Part shown: one piece after another, positions 32,301 through 40,996 of the stretch
Layout: each line of letters starts with the position of its first letter
How positions within the stretch are numbered: position 1 is the stretch's first letter
Origin: Annona cherimola
Lineage: Eukaryota; Streptophyta; Magnoliopsida; Magnoliales; Annonaceae
Direction: 5' to 3'
NCBI GenBank assembly: GCA_030490835.1
Contig: CM059972.1
Span: 87,839,137-87,903,136, forward strand
DNA: 64,000 nucleotides
Notes under the pieces: generated by a model
What the model saw: only the letters and a program-made list of their open reading frames with translations
Told to the model about the DNA's origin: nothing
Databases searched by the model: none
Position numbers and translations under genes: made by a program

Positions 32301-34732
32301 CCAACTTTTATGATCGGTGATTTACTTCTTCACTAAGGGCATGTTTGGTAATGTTAGAACGGGAATAGAGAATGCAAAAAGTCAACATATTAATTACCTA
32401 ACTGCTCTATTTTTTCCATTTTTACCTCTATAATCTAATCATTTTCTCATATTTTTCCCTGCAACTACCCTATCTCTTTTTTACTTTACTTCCACTAAAC
32501 CCTATCATATCCATTCCATTCCCCATTCTCCATTCCTTTTCTCGCATTACCAAACGGACCTTAAATCCTATTTAAACTAGCACATCAAAGGAAAACAAAA
32601 TAAAGAATATTTCTCTTGCAATCATTTTCCTAACCACAATCCCACTTCCACATTAGTTACACTGTTTGGCATTTACCAAATGAGTAACCAATTCATGGGA
32701 AAAAAACCATACTAAAGGGCAGACTGGTGCATTAAGCTCCTGCCATGCTTGAGGTCTGGGGAAGGGTCAAACCACTTTGGGTCTATAGTACGCAACCATA
32801 CCTTGCAAAGCAAGAGGTTGTTTCCACGACTTGAACCCATGACCTCCAAGTCACGTGGCGACAACTTTTTAATGTTGTGCCAAGGCTCTCCTTCAAGGAA
32901 AAAACAAAACAGGTTAAAAATGGTCAACAGTCAACCAAGTGAGCATCCTACATAGGTAATGTGAAGGTCAAGGCTGCAAGAAAAGGCTTTTTGTTATTTT
33001 TTTTTTCAAGATCTGATGCCATTACTATCTTCTTTATTGATATTGCATTGCTGCCAGAAATGAAGGATTGTTGCAGCTTGAGACCACCAAAAAATAGCCC
33101 TAGACAACTACAGCAAAGTTGCTAACTACCATGCAGTTATGGAAGTAAGACATAATATTCATTTTTGTATCCACACCAATGTCCTCCACAGACTAAGTTT
33201 CCTTATCCAAAACATCAATGTCATCAATGTTTTGAAGAATTAGAAACTCTTACACTATATCTGTCAGGAGAAAAGAAAGACATTGTGGCGTGTTGAAAAA
33301 TCAAAAAATTGAAGAATTCCTTTTATACCCCCAACATTTGCACCTAATTCCTAATATGCTCACAACGTTTCACAAATTTCAGTTATACCCATAATGTTTC
33401 ACCCTAAATTTCTATTATACATATTGTTAACACAATCGTTATCTATCCCACTGAAAAGACAATTTTGCCTTTTTAAAATTTTTCTAATTAAAATAATTCA
33501 ATCTTAATATGACTCTTAAATTATTTAATATTATATATTAATGACTTACTATCATCGATTCAACAATGTTAAGGTTAAACCGTCTCAATTAAAAATTTTT
33601 GAATGGGTAAAATCGTTTTTTCAATAGAGTAGATAACAATTATATTGACAACATGAGCATCATAGAAATTTAGGCTGAAATGTTATGGATATAAGAGGAA
33701 TTTATAAAACATTATGGGTATATAAGGAATTATGGGTAAATGTTATGGGCATGAGAGGAATTTTTCCCAAAAAAAGTATCATGGAATTTTAGTCATGTCA
33801 AGATACTGCAAAATTCACAATCTGAACAAAAATATTTGCAATCGTTGCACTTATCCAAACACAAAGATCCACAATGTTGTTGCCATTACCCAAATGTCGC
33901 TGCCCTGAAAAATAAAGATCTCAGATGATATAATTCATCAATCACCTATTTTGTTTTCTTCCACAAAAATCTAAATTCACCTCATCAAGCAAGCCGAGAT
34001 TTTGAAGATTAGACCATAAATGAGGATTAGATTCTTCTAGTAGCATGAAAGCATATTTAGAGATGATCAAACCTAGAAATATCAATTAAATGAATTGCAT
34101 GGCTTCCACGGACAACACAAATACAAATTCAGTAAAATATAAACAGATCGTAGTCAGTAAATATATGGAAAAATTGGAGCCAAAACAACCACATTTTCCA
34201 AAAAAATAATCCTTCCCATTCACAATCTCTACCAGCATCCCCTACAGCCACAACAATTTTTCATAGAGGTTAAAGCAAGAGGGTATTTGCTCATCTCTTT
34301 CAAAAGGGGACTGATAAGAGATCATTGGATTTGGATATGCAGAACGGTAAAAGTCCGATCAATCTACCATACGTATTACAGTAGTATCTTTCCAAACACC
34401 AAATACAATCAAAACAGCCTATTCGGACTCTTGAAATATTCCAATGAATAAACCAAACTCACAAAACTGAAAAAAACAACACCTCATGACCAAATGCCAC
34501 ATGCCCTAATTAACCAGCCGTCACTTTCTTTCTGATTTCTTTGGATGCCACAGTTTTCCAATTTCCAGAGTAACCTTCTCCCCCAACAAAAACAACAACA
34601 ACAACAAAAACGAAAACCAAAAACCCCGAACCCCCAATGCCTCATTTCCTGTTTTCTTCAACCCATTCGAACAAAAACCAAATAAGAAACCAGCGTGTGA
34701 GTGAGTGAGTGTGTTTGTGCGCGCGCGCGCGT

Positions 34733-34790
<58 letters not shown>

Positions 34791-35033
34791 ATGTGAGGGT
34801 ACTTGTGCTCATCCACCACACGAGTGTTCTCGAGCTTTATGTTGAGGTATTGATCCACCGAATGGAGTGTGCCGCGAATGGCGAGATCGTTCTTCAACTC
34901 TACCGTCACTTCCTTCCCCACCAACTCCTTGAAATACGAGAAGAACAGCTGAAATTCAGAATACCCAACATCAGAAATCAAAAGACAGACAAAGAAGGTA
35001 GAAATCCAAAGAAAATAGTGGAAATTTTACCAT
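29334..35033 (-). CDS. LSM2: LSM2, U6 snRNA-associated Sm-like protein (three coding exons)
   Basis: Exons on the minus strand are 35031-35033 (ATG only), 34790-34948 and 29334-29453, giving 1+53+39 = 93 residues, the usual plant LSm2 length. Introns are 82 bp (34949-35030) and 5336 bp (29454-34789), both GT...AG. The Sm1 motif is KNDLAIRGTLHSVDQYLNIK and the Sm2 motif is SVRNCFIRGSVVRYVQLP. The C-terminal tail is DATRREARNG. LSm2 is a subunit of the LSm1-7 ring, which helps decap mRNA in the cytoplasm, and of LSm2-8, which binds the 3' end of U6 snRNA in the nucleus. The frame is intact. At the exon 2-3 junction the protein reads PHM-MSV, where relatives usually have PHM-LSV. The large intron is full of transposable elements. 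Confidence 0.96.
30355..30720 (+). mobile_element. Copy of the abundant TIR element, in LSM2 intron 2
   Basis: CATCCACCCATTGTATTTAG, AACCATGTTTCACCAAAATC, AAGTCAACTTGCTATAATTA and TCATTCCTATGCGGATGCAT match the order in other copies. Its outer ends are weak. Confidence 0.5.
31323..32153 (+). mobile_element. hAT-type non-autonomous element, copy A (LSM2 intron 2)
   Basis: It starts TCGGGGTGCAACTTGGGC and ends GAGCCCAAGTTACACCCCTA, inverted terminal repeats of about 18 bp. It is flanked by GTTGCTAA (31315-31322) and ATTGCTAA (32154-32161), an 8-bp TSD with one difference, as expected for hAT. Subterminal arrays of AACCCGA-type and AGGGTT-type motifs resemble transposase-binding clusters. It encloses part of a palindromic element (about 31505-31865). 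It has no transposase. Confidence 0.85.
31505..31865. mobile_element. Palindromic element nested in copy A
   Basis: TATTTAACGTATAAAGCAAG and TACTGTTTTTGGATATGTGT on the left reappear reversed on the right. The right end has GTGGGCTAAGCGG and TTGCTTAGCCCGG. The same palindrome sits in the equivalent position of copy C (55050-55430). The left tip is lost. Confidence 0.65.
32335..32570. mobile_element. Short MITE with GGGCATGTTTGGTAATG end
   Basis: The left end is GGGCATGTTTGGTAATG. The right end is CATTACCAAACGGACC, an inverted match of about 16 bp. It is flanked by TAA-type bases, compatible with a PIF/Harbinger 3-bp TSD, but the duplication is not exact. It lies in LSM2 intron 2. Confidence 0.65.
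32714..32891 (-). mobile_element. Au-type SINE in LSM2 intron 2
   Basis: Read on the minus strand it starts GGAGAGCCTTGGCACAAC, contains GGTCATGGGTTCAAGTCGTG (pol III B box) and CAACCTCTTGCTTTGCAAGG, and closes with GACCCTTCCCCAGACCTC and a GGCAGGAGC-like tail. This order matches the plant Au SINE. It is about 178 bp and runs in the same direction as LSM2 transcription. I did not find a convincing TSD. Confidence 0.88.
33312..33768. mobile_element. Long inverted-repeat (hairpin) element in LSM2 intron 2
   Basis: Arms of roughly 180-190 bp face each other around a centre near 33540. For example, AGTTATACCCATAATGTTTC on the left is matched by a reversed ATACCCATAATGTTTTA on the right, and CAATCGTTATCTATCCC by reversed AATTGTTATCTACTC. 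It has no ORF. Transcribed within the intron, it could fold into double-stranded RNA. Confidence 0.75.
34703..34788. repeat. Microsatellite (GTGAGT)n, (GC)n and (GA)n at the LSM2 splice donor
   Basis: GTGAGTGAGTGAGTGTGT is followed by GCGCGCGCGCGC and then by about 26 GA units ending at 34788. On the minus strand the CT run begins immediately at the intron 2 donor. Confidence 0.95.
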
Positions 35034-35178
35034 CTTTTCGCTCTTCTTAGTAGCGAGAAGGGCTTCTGGGGTAGAAAGACTGAAAGACTGCTTTTTGTAG
35101 TTGCTGCTTTTGCCCGGTCAAGCGGGGGGAGGGCCTCTCAGAAAGGGGTTTGCATCGCACGTGTCCATCCCTTGTGGA
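35034..35178 (-). promoter_or_regulatory. LSM2 5' region, between ATG and an upstream hAT-type insertion
   Basis: Only about 145 bp of GC-richer sequence separates the ATG from the element at 35179. A palindromic CACGTG G-box core is at 35158-35163. No TATA box is evident close by. The transcription start was not located; it must lie here or within the insertion. Confidence 0.5.
35158..35163. promoter_or_regulatory. G-box core CACGTG upstream of LSM2
   Basis: CACGTG in the context GCACGTGTCC, 125 bp upstream of the ATG. G-boxes bind plant bZIP and bHLH factors. Function here is inferred from position only. Confidence 0.45.
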
Positions 35179-35899
35179 TAGGAACTCAGCTGATAAAATT
35201 AGGGTTCATCTCGACCCATCTCGACCCTCATTCGAATACTAACTTTATTTGTAAAACATCATTCCAAACTCTAACTTTAATCTTATTTATAAAACCTGAA
35301 CCCTAACTCTATTTTTAAAAATCGAGTTCAGGTTAAGTTTTGGATTGAAATTTGCGTTGCTGAATTTACATTTTATTTAAAAGTGATATGTTTAGAATTT
35401 CATATGGATAAATAATAATAACAAATCATTTAAGTAAATATAATAATATATAATCAAACTACATATTTTTTAAAAAATAGTAATATAAAGAATATTTCTA
35501 AAAAAAAATTAACATCAAAACTAAGATAAAAGAAAAAAATTAATAAGTATAAAAGTAAATGATAGAAATAAAAGATAAATATAAATGAAATAATATACTT
35601 TATTTATAATAAAATTATAATATGCCAAATATGTATTCAAATATAGATATAATAACATAAAATATGTAGAATATAAAGAAATATTGTTTAAATAGTATGT
35701 ATATAATATATTTTATAATAAATATAAAATGAGAAATCAGGTTTGGGTTCGGGATCACTTGAACTATAATCCTATCATATTTACAAATCAGGTTTCGAGT
35801 TTTTCGGGCTCAGGTTATGAAAAATCAAATTTTAACACTATTCAAAACCGGGTTTAGCGGGCCGAATTCGGGCTCAACTCAGCCCAAGTTGCACCCCGG
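35179..35899 (-). mobile_element. hAT-type non-autonomous element, copy E, upstream of LSM2
   Basis: The right end read on the minus strand is GGGGTGCAACTTGGGCTGAG, the family TIR. The left end is TAGGAACTCAGC, which has lost GGTGC of the TIR. Flanks are CTTGTGGA (35171-35178) and CTTGTGGG (35900-35907), an 8-bp TSD with one difference. It is 721 bp with AACCCGA-type repeats near both ends and an AT-rich middle. It lacks the palindromic insert present in copies A and C, so it shows the uninterrupted state of that site. Confidence 0.85.
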
Positions 35900-36084
35900 C
35901 TTGTGGGGATCTCCCGCTGCCATCTAAGACTACAATACGGATCATCTCGTGTTGGTCCAATTCACACTTTCACAGGGGGAGGCCGGCAGGCCGTTGAAGA
36001 GGTTCTTGGCAGTTAGGGCCCATGTCCATCTGGTTGGTTCGATTACACATTTTCCACGCATGGGAAGGCGCAAGCAAGGGGAAC

Positions 36085-36335
36085 AGTGGCACGCACCCGG
36101 ATTAATTTAATACTTTTTTTTTCAAATTTTTTTCATAAAATTATTAATCTAAGTATTACTAAAATGCTACTGATTTTGAAAAAATCAAAAAATATCTACA
36201 AACCTCCAAAAATAGTAAAAATTGATACAGATATTAAATACACTTAAATTAATATTTTTGTAAAAAAAAATAAAAAGTAAAAATTAAGTATTTGCACCAA
36301 AGTACACGGAAGCTAAGTGGACATGGGTGCATCGG
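36085..36335. mobile_element. Diverged palindromic element
   Basis: The core arm is recognisable (AAATTATTAATCTAAGTATT; CTCCAAAAATAGTAAAAATT). The right end GGTGCATCGGGCTCC resembles the GGAGCCCAATTCAGTGCACC end of the copy at 47289. The left end is damaged and no TSD was found. Confidence 0.55.
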
Positions 36336-36529
36336 GCTCCTCAATTAATGATCGTATACAACCGGTTGCATGCTTGAATTTTATTTTATATTAGTTTCGC
36401 TGTTTCAGTCCATTTCTAATATTCGTTTAACATATATTTATAATTCATTTCGGTGTTGAAAACTTTTTTGATAAAAGTTGGGTGTTGAAAACTTCTATTG
36501 ACTAGAAATTGAAATTTATTTAAACGTGA

Positions 36530-36645
36530 TTTTTTTTAGAGTCATACGGTCAACAGCCCTGGACTTAAATGTCATATGCCTTCAAACATGAACCTAGAAA
36601 ACTCGTACCTAAACGTAGTACCACTGAGCTAAAGCTGTGGCCACC
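36530..36645 (-). mobile_element. Short tRNA-derived SINE
   Basis: Read on the minus strand it has TTTAGCTCAGTGGTACTACG, a classic tRNA A box, and GAGTTTTCTAGGTTCATG, a weak B box, and it ends in an A run (TTTTTTTT on the plus strand, 36530-36537). Flanks TTTAAACGTGA (36519-36529) and TTTAAACATAA (36646-36656) give a probable TSD with two differences. No second arm or anticodon stem supports a real tRNA gene. Confidence 0.6.
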
Positions 36646-36825
36646 TTTAAACATAAATTTAGAACCCAAAAATTTTGAAAATAAACATGTGGGCTTTACT
36701 CTTACACAGACTGTTGCACAGTGAGGGATACGCAACTCATCGGGGTAGATGATAATTATGGTGCAGTCAAGAGTCGTAAATTGTAAAGTAGTTAAAACAT
36801 ATTATAGAGAAGATCCTTGGCTAAA

Positions 36826-37213
36826 TGATAGCTTACTTAGTCTAGGTTAGAAAACTCATTTAAAATTTCTTTTTTTATTTTTTCTTATGAACTTGTTAAT
36901 ATAAATATATTTAATATATTAACCAAGTTTCACCATTTTTGGATATGTGTATATATTTTTAAAATTTTTAAACATAAGAGTATAGCATTTTTATCCATTA
37001 AAAATGACTAAAATATCCTTGTATTTAAAAATCTTTAATATATATATATATACGTGTCCAAAGAATGGCAAAACTAAGTTCATATTTTTTTTGATTGAAA
37101 GGTTTATATATTAAATACGCTTAAAGTGTGGAAAAAGGTTAAAATAATTTAAAATAATTTTTTGAAGTGGAGTAAGTAAATCACTACTTAGCCTAAGTTA
37201 ACATGATCAATAT
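36826..37213. mobile_element. Palindromic element, TTAGCC-ended type
   Basis: Left and right ends read GATAGCTTACTTAGTCTAGG and, reversed, GATCATGTTAACTTAGGCTA. Inner arms contain ATTTTTGGATATGTGTATAT and its inverse. The ends match those of the copy at 55050-55430. Exact borders and TSD are unclear. Confidence 0.6.
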
Positions 37214-37289
37214 AGTTGCAATCCCATGGAATGGGAATCTCTCCACTTGGTGTCCACCTTATAATATAATTGCAATCAATTCTCCATAT

Positions 37290-37850
37290 TAGGAGTGTGT
37301 CTCGATGCACTTAAAACTTTTTATTTTTCGTAATTAATTTATTTTTTAATTATTTCTTTATATCTGTCTATACAATACCCTATTGTTAAATTATTTCTAC
37401 ACAACTATTCATATGATTAAATTATCTATTTTAAGGCATGTTTGTTTAATGTAAAAACGTTTTAAACCAAAGCTTTTCAACTTAAAACTTTTCACTTTTC
37501 ATAACTACTCTATTTTTTAGTTTTTCATATTTTCTTGTACAACTATCATACCTTTTAATCATTTTTAAATAACTATCCAAACAACTAACATATTTACTTT
37601 AAAAACTTTTACATGATATTATTATATTCTCTTTACTCCTTGTCATTACTCCTATTACATGATATTATTTTCTTCAAATTCAAAAACTTTTATACAAAAA
37701 ACTTTCTATTCAAAAGTTTTTTCACTTCCCAAACACGCCCTAACTTTATTTTTTTTACTTCTCATCATTAACCCTATCGTATTACATCATTTTTTTATTT
37801 TAAAAAATATTTTTCAAAATTTTCTCCCTTCTCAAATAAACCCTACATTT
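37290..37850. mobile_element. Two adjacent short MITEs of the TGTTTGG type
   Basis: The first runs at about 37290-37440 and the second at about 37437-37745, where it starts GGCATGTTTGTTTAATGTAA and ends TTCCCAAACACGCCCTA. A third partial copy follows to 37850. No coding capacity. Confidence 0.5.
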
Positions 37851-37854
37851 CGAA

Positions 37855-38300
37855 TTATGTATTATTTAATTAAGAAACCAAGTCTCATCTTAAACGAATT
37901 TTTTTGCATAATCCTCATCCGAAAAAAGCGTAAGGTCGACATAAATAAAATTGTTTGATTTATACGCCAAATTCAAAGTGGTTGATTCAAAATCTGTACA
38001 GTCTAAAACTTTCTTCCCGTGTAGATAAGTGATTCCATAAATTAGCATAATATTCTAAACTATGTAAGAACGAATTTTAACTGGTTTTTTTAATCTTACC
38101 CAAAATTATAAACATTTTTAAGCAATTGGGGCCCACTACAGACTCTTGAAATAGTTTTTGGGACCATAATGAAATAAATATTATTAAATGATATAATTGG
38201 TCTGAGGCAAATTTATCATCAAAGTGAGCCTCAGATGATGAGGTTCTATGAATTTAAATCCAAGGAAACAGTTCCACTGAATTAAAATTATATATCTTTG
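37855..38300 (+). mobile_element. Copy of the abundant TIR element family
   Basis: AAGAAACCAAGTCTCATCTT, GTCGACATAAATAAAATTGT and CTTCCCGTGTAGATAAGTGA follow the family order. Ends are diverged. Confidence 0.5.
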
Positions 38301-38426
38301 TAGGATTTTTCATATAAACTTGTCATTGGGCCTATTTTGATGATATAATAAAAAATTATTGCCTTATATTGTTCAAAATTATTTGTATGTCTGTCAACAC
38401 TTAGATTACAAGGTGGTAGACAATAC

Positions 38427-38823
38427 GGACTTTGATCCTATGCTCCCAGGAGCATTGAGCCTGGATGCTCTTGGGAGCATATATCCATTTTTTAATTTTT
38501 TTGTCAAAAGTTTTTTACAAAATTATTAATCTAGGTGTATTTAACGTATGTATTAATTTTTACCATTTTTGAAGTATTTTATATATTTATTTTTTATTTT
38601 TGAAAATCAGTGGCATTTTAGGTAATTTTAAATTACTAAAATGCCACTGATATTTAAAAATCCAAAATAAATATTTAAAAATCTCTAAAAATGGTAAAAA
38701 TTGACACATACGTTAAATACACTTAGGTTAACAAGTTCATGAAAAAAATTTGAAAAAAAATTAAAAAATTGAGTATATGTGCCCGGGAGCATTGAGGCTC
38801 CCGGGAGCATAGGATCAGAGTCC
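38427..38823. mobile_element. Palindromic (foldback) element, 397 bp, with 9-bp TSD
   Basis: The left end is GGACTTTGATCCTATGCTCC and the reversed right end is GGACTCTGATCCTATGCTCC. The two arms pair over nearly their whole length, about 190 bp each, and meet at GTAATTTTAAATTAC near 38630. The right tip holds two copies of GCTCCCGGGAGCAT. Flanks AGACAATAC (38418-38426) and AGACAACAC (38824-38832) are a 9-bp TSD with one difference. This fits a Mutator-like foldback MITE. No ORF. Confidence 0.88.
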
Positions 38824-39212
38824 AGACAACACTATGTGCATACTTGAAGTCCGACCAATATTTTATTTCACATCATCATCAACGGAGGCAGCAAAAATAA
38901 CTGGGTTACACCAAAAAACAATTTTATGGAATTGAATTCTATAACTATACACGAGCTTAGCTTCTAAGAAATCTCTTTTCAATGTAATATTTTTCATTTT
39001 TAATATTTCGATACTTGATAGACTAACCTATAGGCTTAAAAATAAAATAAAAATAAGATAAAAGTACAAATTATTATAAAGTAAATGTGATGCAAGTACA
39101 AATATTCAACGTGGTGTATACATATGCAGTAGCAAAACAAAATGTAATATGCAAGTTAATATGTTAGAATGATGTAGAGTATGTAAAATAAAGAGCAAAG
39201 ATATAAAAGGGA

Positions 39213-39685
39213 TTTTTGCATTTTAAATCCTCTAACTTTGCTTATTTACATTTGAAGCCCTGAAGTTTGACAGTTTACATTTTAAACCCCGAAATTTTGG
39301 TTCCTTCGCATTTTAGACCTGACTCATAACGACATTAAAAATATCATTAATTCATGCAAAATAACATAAATATCCTCCCATATTTTTTTTAAAAAAAACC
39401 TAAATATGTGCTGAATGTGAAGATATTATTGAAGTCTCTAATAATAAAATAAAAAAGCCTAATAGTTAAGTTTAAAATATAAAAAATATTTCTTTTTTAA
39501 ATATTGGAGAGTATTTTCATCATTTTGCATGAATTAACGGTGGTTTTTAATGCCGTTATAGGGTAGGGTTTAAAATGTAAAGAAATTAAAGTTTTCAGAG
39601 TTTAAAATGCAAATGAGCAAACTTTAGGGTTTAAAATACAAATAGACAAAGTTAGAAGATTTAAAATGCAAAAAGTTTATATGAA
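39213..39685. mobile_element. Long inverted-repeat element with TTTGCATTTTAAA arms
   Basis: The left arm starts TTTTTGCATTTTAAATCCTC and the reversed right arm reads TTTTTGCATTTTAAATCTTC. Similarity continues for about 190 bp, including ATTAATTCATGCAAAATAAC against its inverse. The centre near 39450 is AT-rich. No ORF and no clear TSD. Confidence 0.75.
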
Positions 39686-39699
39686 AGAGGGGTTCGAGG

Positions 39700-40025
39700 T
39701 CAAAAATGTAAATAAAGATAAAAAGTATAAACATAGATGCTAAAAAAAAGAGATACGGGCGTTAAGTCTTTTAGATGATGTGAATTACTAAAAATTTTTA
39801 TGTGATGCAAAGTTAGTCAATCAAGTATTACTCAGTCACAATTAGAATTTAATTGAATGCATTAAGGAAACATGCTAATAAAAGGATAAAATATGTAGAA
39901 AAATAGTTCAAGATCAGAAATGCAAATAAAGATAAAAAAAAATATAGACATAAGGTAGAAAAAAGAAGATACAAATGTTAAATCTTTTACATAAGGGATG
40001 TTATTAAACTTTCTTAAATGATGTA
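39700..40025 (+). repeat. Direct repeat of about 120 bp, two copies
   Basis: AAAATGTAAATAAAGATAAA near 39704 and AGAAATGCAAATAAAGATAA near 39917 start two similar blocks. Both continue with a GTTAAGTCTTTT/GTTAAATCTTTT and GATGCAAAGTTAGTCAA/GATGTAAAGTTAGTCAA series. The period is about 210 bp. Confidence 0.65.
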
Positions 40026-40865
40026 AAGTTAGTCAAAAACAAATATGTGCATCAGTTTAGCACAATTAGTAGTTAACAATACATATGCAAATGCAAGAAT
40101 GTAGATAATTATCTAATAACGGAAGATAACATCCATGTGTTAATTCAATTAGATTCGCCACTAACAACTAACCAAACCTTAACTCAGTTGGAAAATTAAG
40201 GCAGGAATCTATTCCCTCAAGTTTGAATGTGAGACTTTATTTGGAGAAAACTAAAATGAGAACTCTATTTCGATTATGATGAGTTAGATTTTTTTTATAA
40301 TGTTCTAATTTTTTTTGAAAATGATACATTTTTTAAAACAACTGTGATGGAATGATTGTGATGTTTGAAACAAAATGATTTTTTTAAAATATATATATTT
40401 ACTTTGAATAGACCGAACACAGTATAATAGAGATGATATTTGCAAACGAAATTTTTTTTAGATCATAAATGATCCAAATGCCACAGAAGAATTGACTTTT
40501 AAAATATTTTAAAAAAAAAATTTTATGGGCCAGAACCAAGATGCAACTTAATCACGTTAACTGGTTTGAAATAAACTTTATATATATATATATATAAAAT
40601 GCAGCGGCTAACGACTTGAACAAATGTTTTTTTTTTAAAAAAATATATATAATAACTAAAGCAATGCAAATGACGTGATGGCTGAGTCATAATAGAGATG
40701 CATGTTATGTTTTTCAAAACCCAATTACGTTACCTGCTCTCAACTGTTTTTTGTTTTTGTTTTTGTTTTTTTTGCAAAAGAAGATGATACAATCACTAAT
40801 ATTGCAATGCAAATGACGCGCTGGCTGAAATGTGCGTGCTATGCATTTTGATGATGACTGCATGA
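40026..40865. other. Intergenic DNA with a small duplication
   Basis: No gene is recognised. CAATGCAAATGACG with GGCTGA occurs at about 40664 and again at about 40805, a diverged duplication of some 45 bp. Confidence 0.4.
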
Positions 40866-40996
40866 AAGATCAAACAGTGCTGGATGAGGAAAAAGGCAAT
40901 GAGAACGGTGGAAATGGAACGGAGATGGCGTCTTGCTCCATGGAAGGAAACAGAAGACAATGCCAGCATCGTTCTCATCAACAACCACCTCTCGGG

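Larger units (their letters stand above)
29454..34789 (-). other. LSM2 intron 2 (5.3 kb), rich in insertions
   Basis: The donor is GTCTCTCTC at 34789, directly in a CT repeat. The acceptor is TTCCACAG at 29454. Inside lie a TIR-family copy (30355-30720), an hAT-type element (31323-32153), a MITE (32335-32570), an Au SINE (32714-32891) and a long hairpin (33312-33768). The remaining parts (29460-30350, 30720-31320, 33770-34650) show nothing I recognise. Confidence 0.9.

Noticed and set aside
34658..34981. A 107-residue frame ending in a long Ser-Leu repeat
   Set aside because: It is LSM2 exon 2 read through its splice donor into the CT microsatellite, not a Ser/Leu-rich protein.
36530..36645. 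A functional tRNA gene
   Set aside because: A convincing A box is present but no complete cloverleaf could be drawn, and the A run and flanking repeats favour a SINE.
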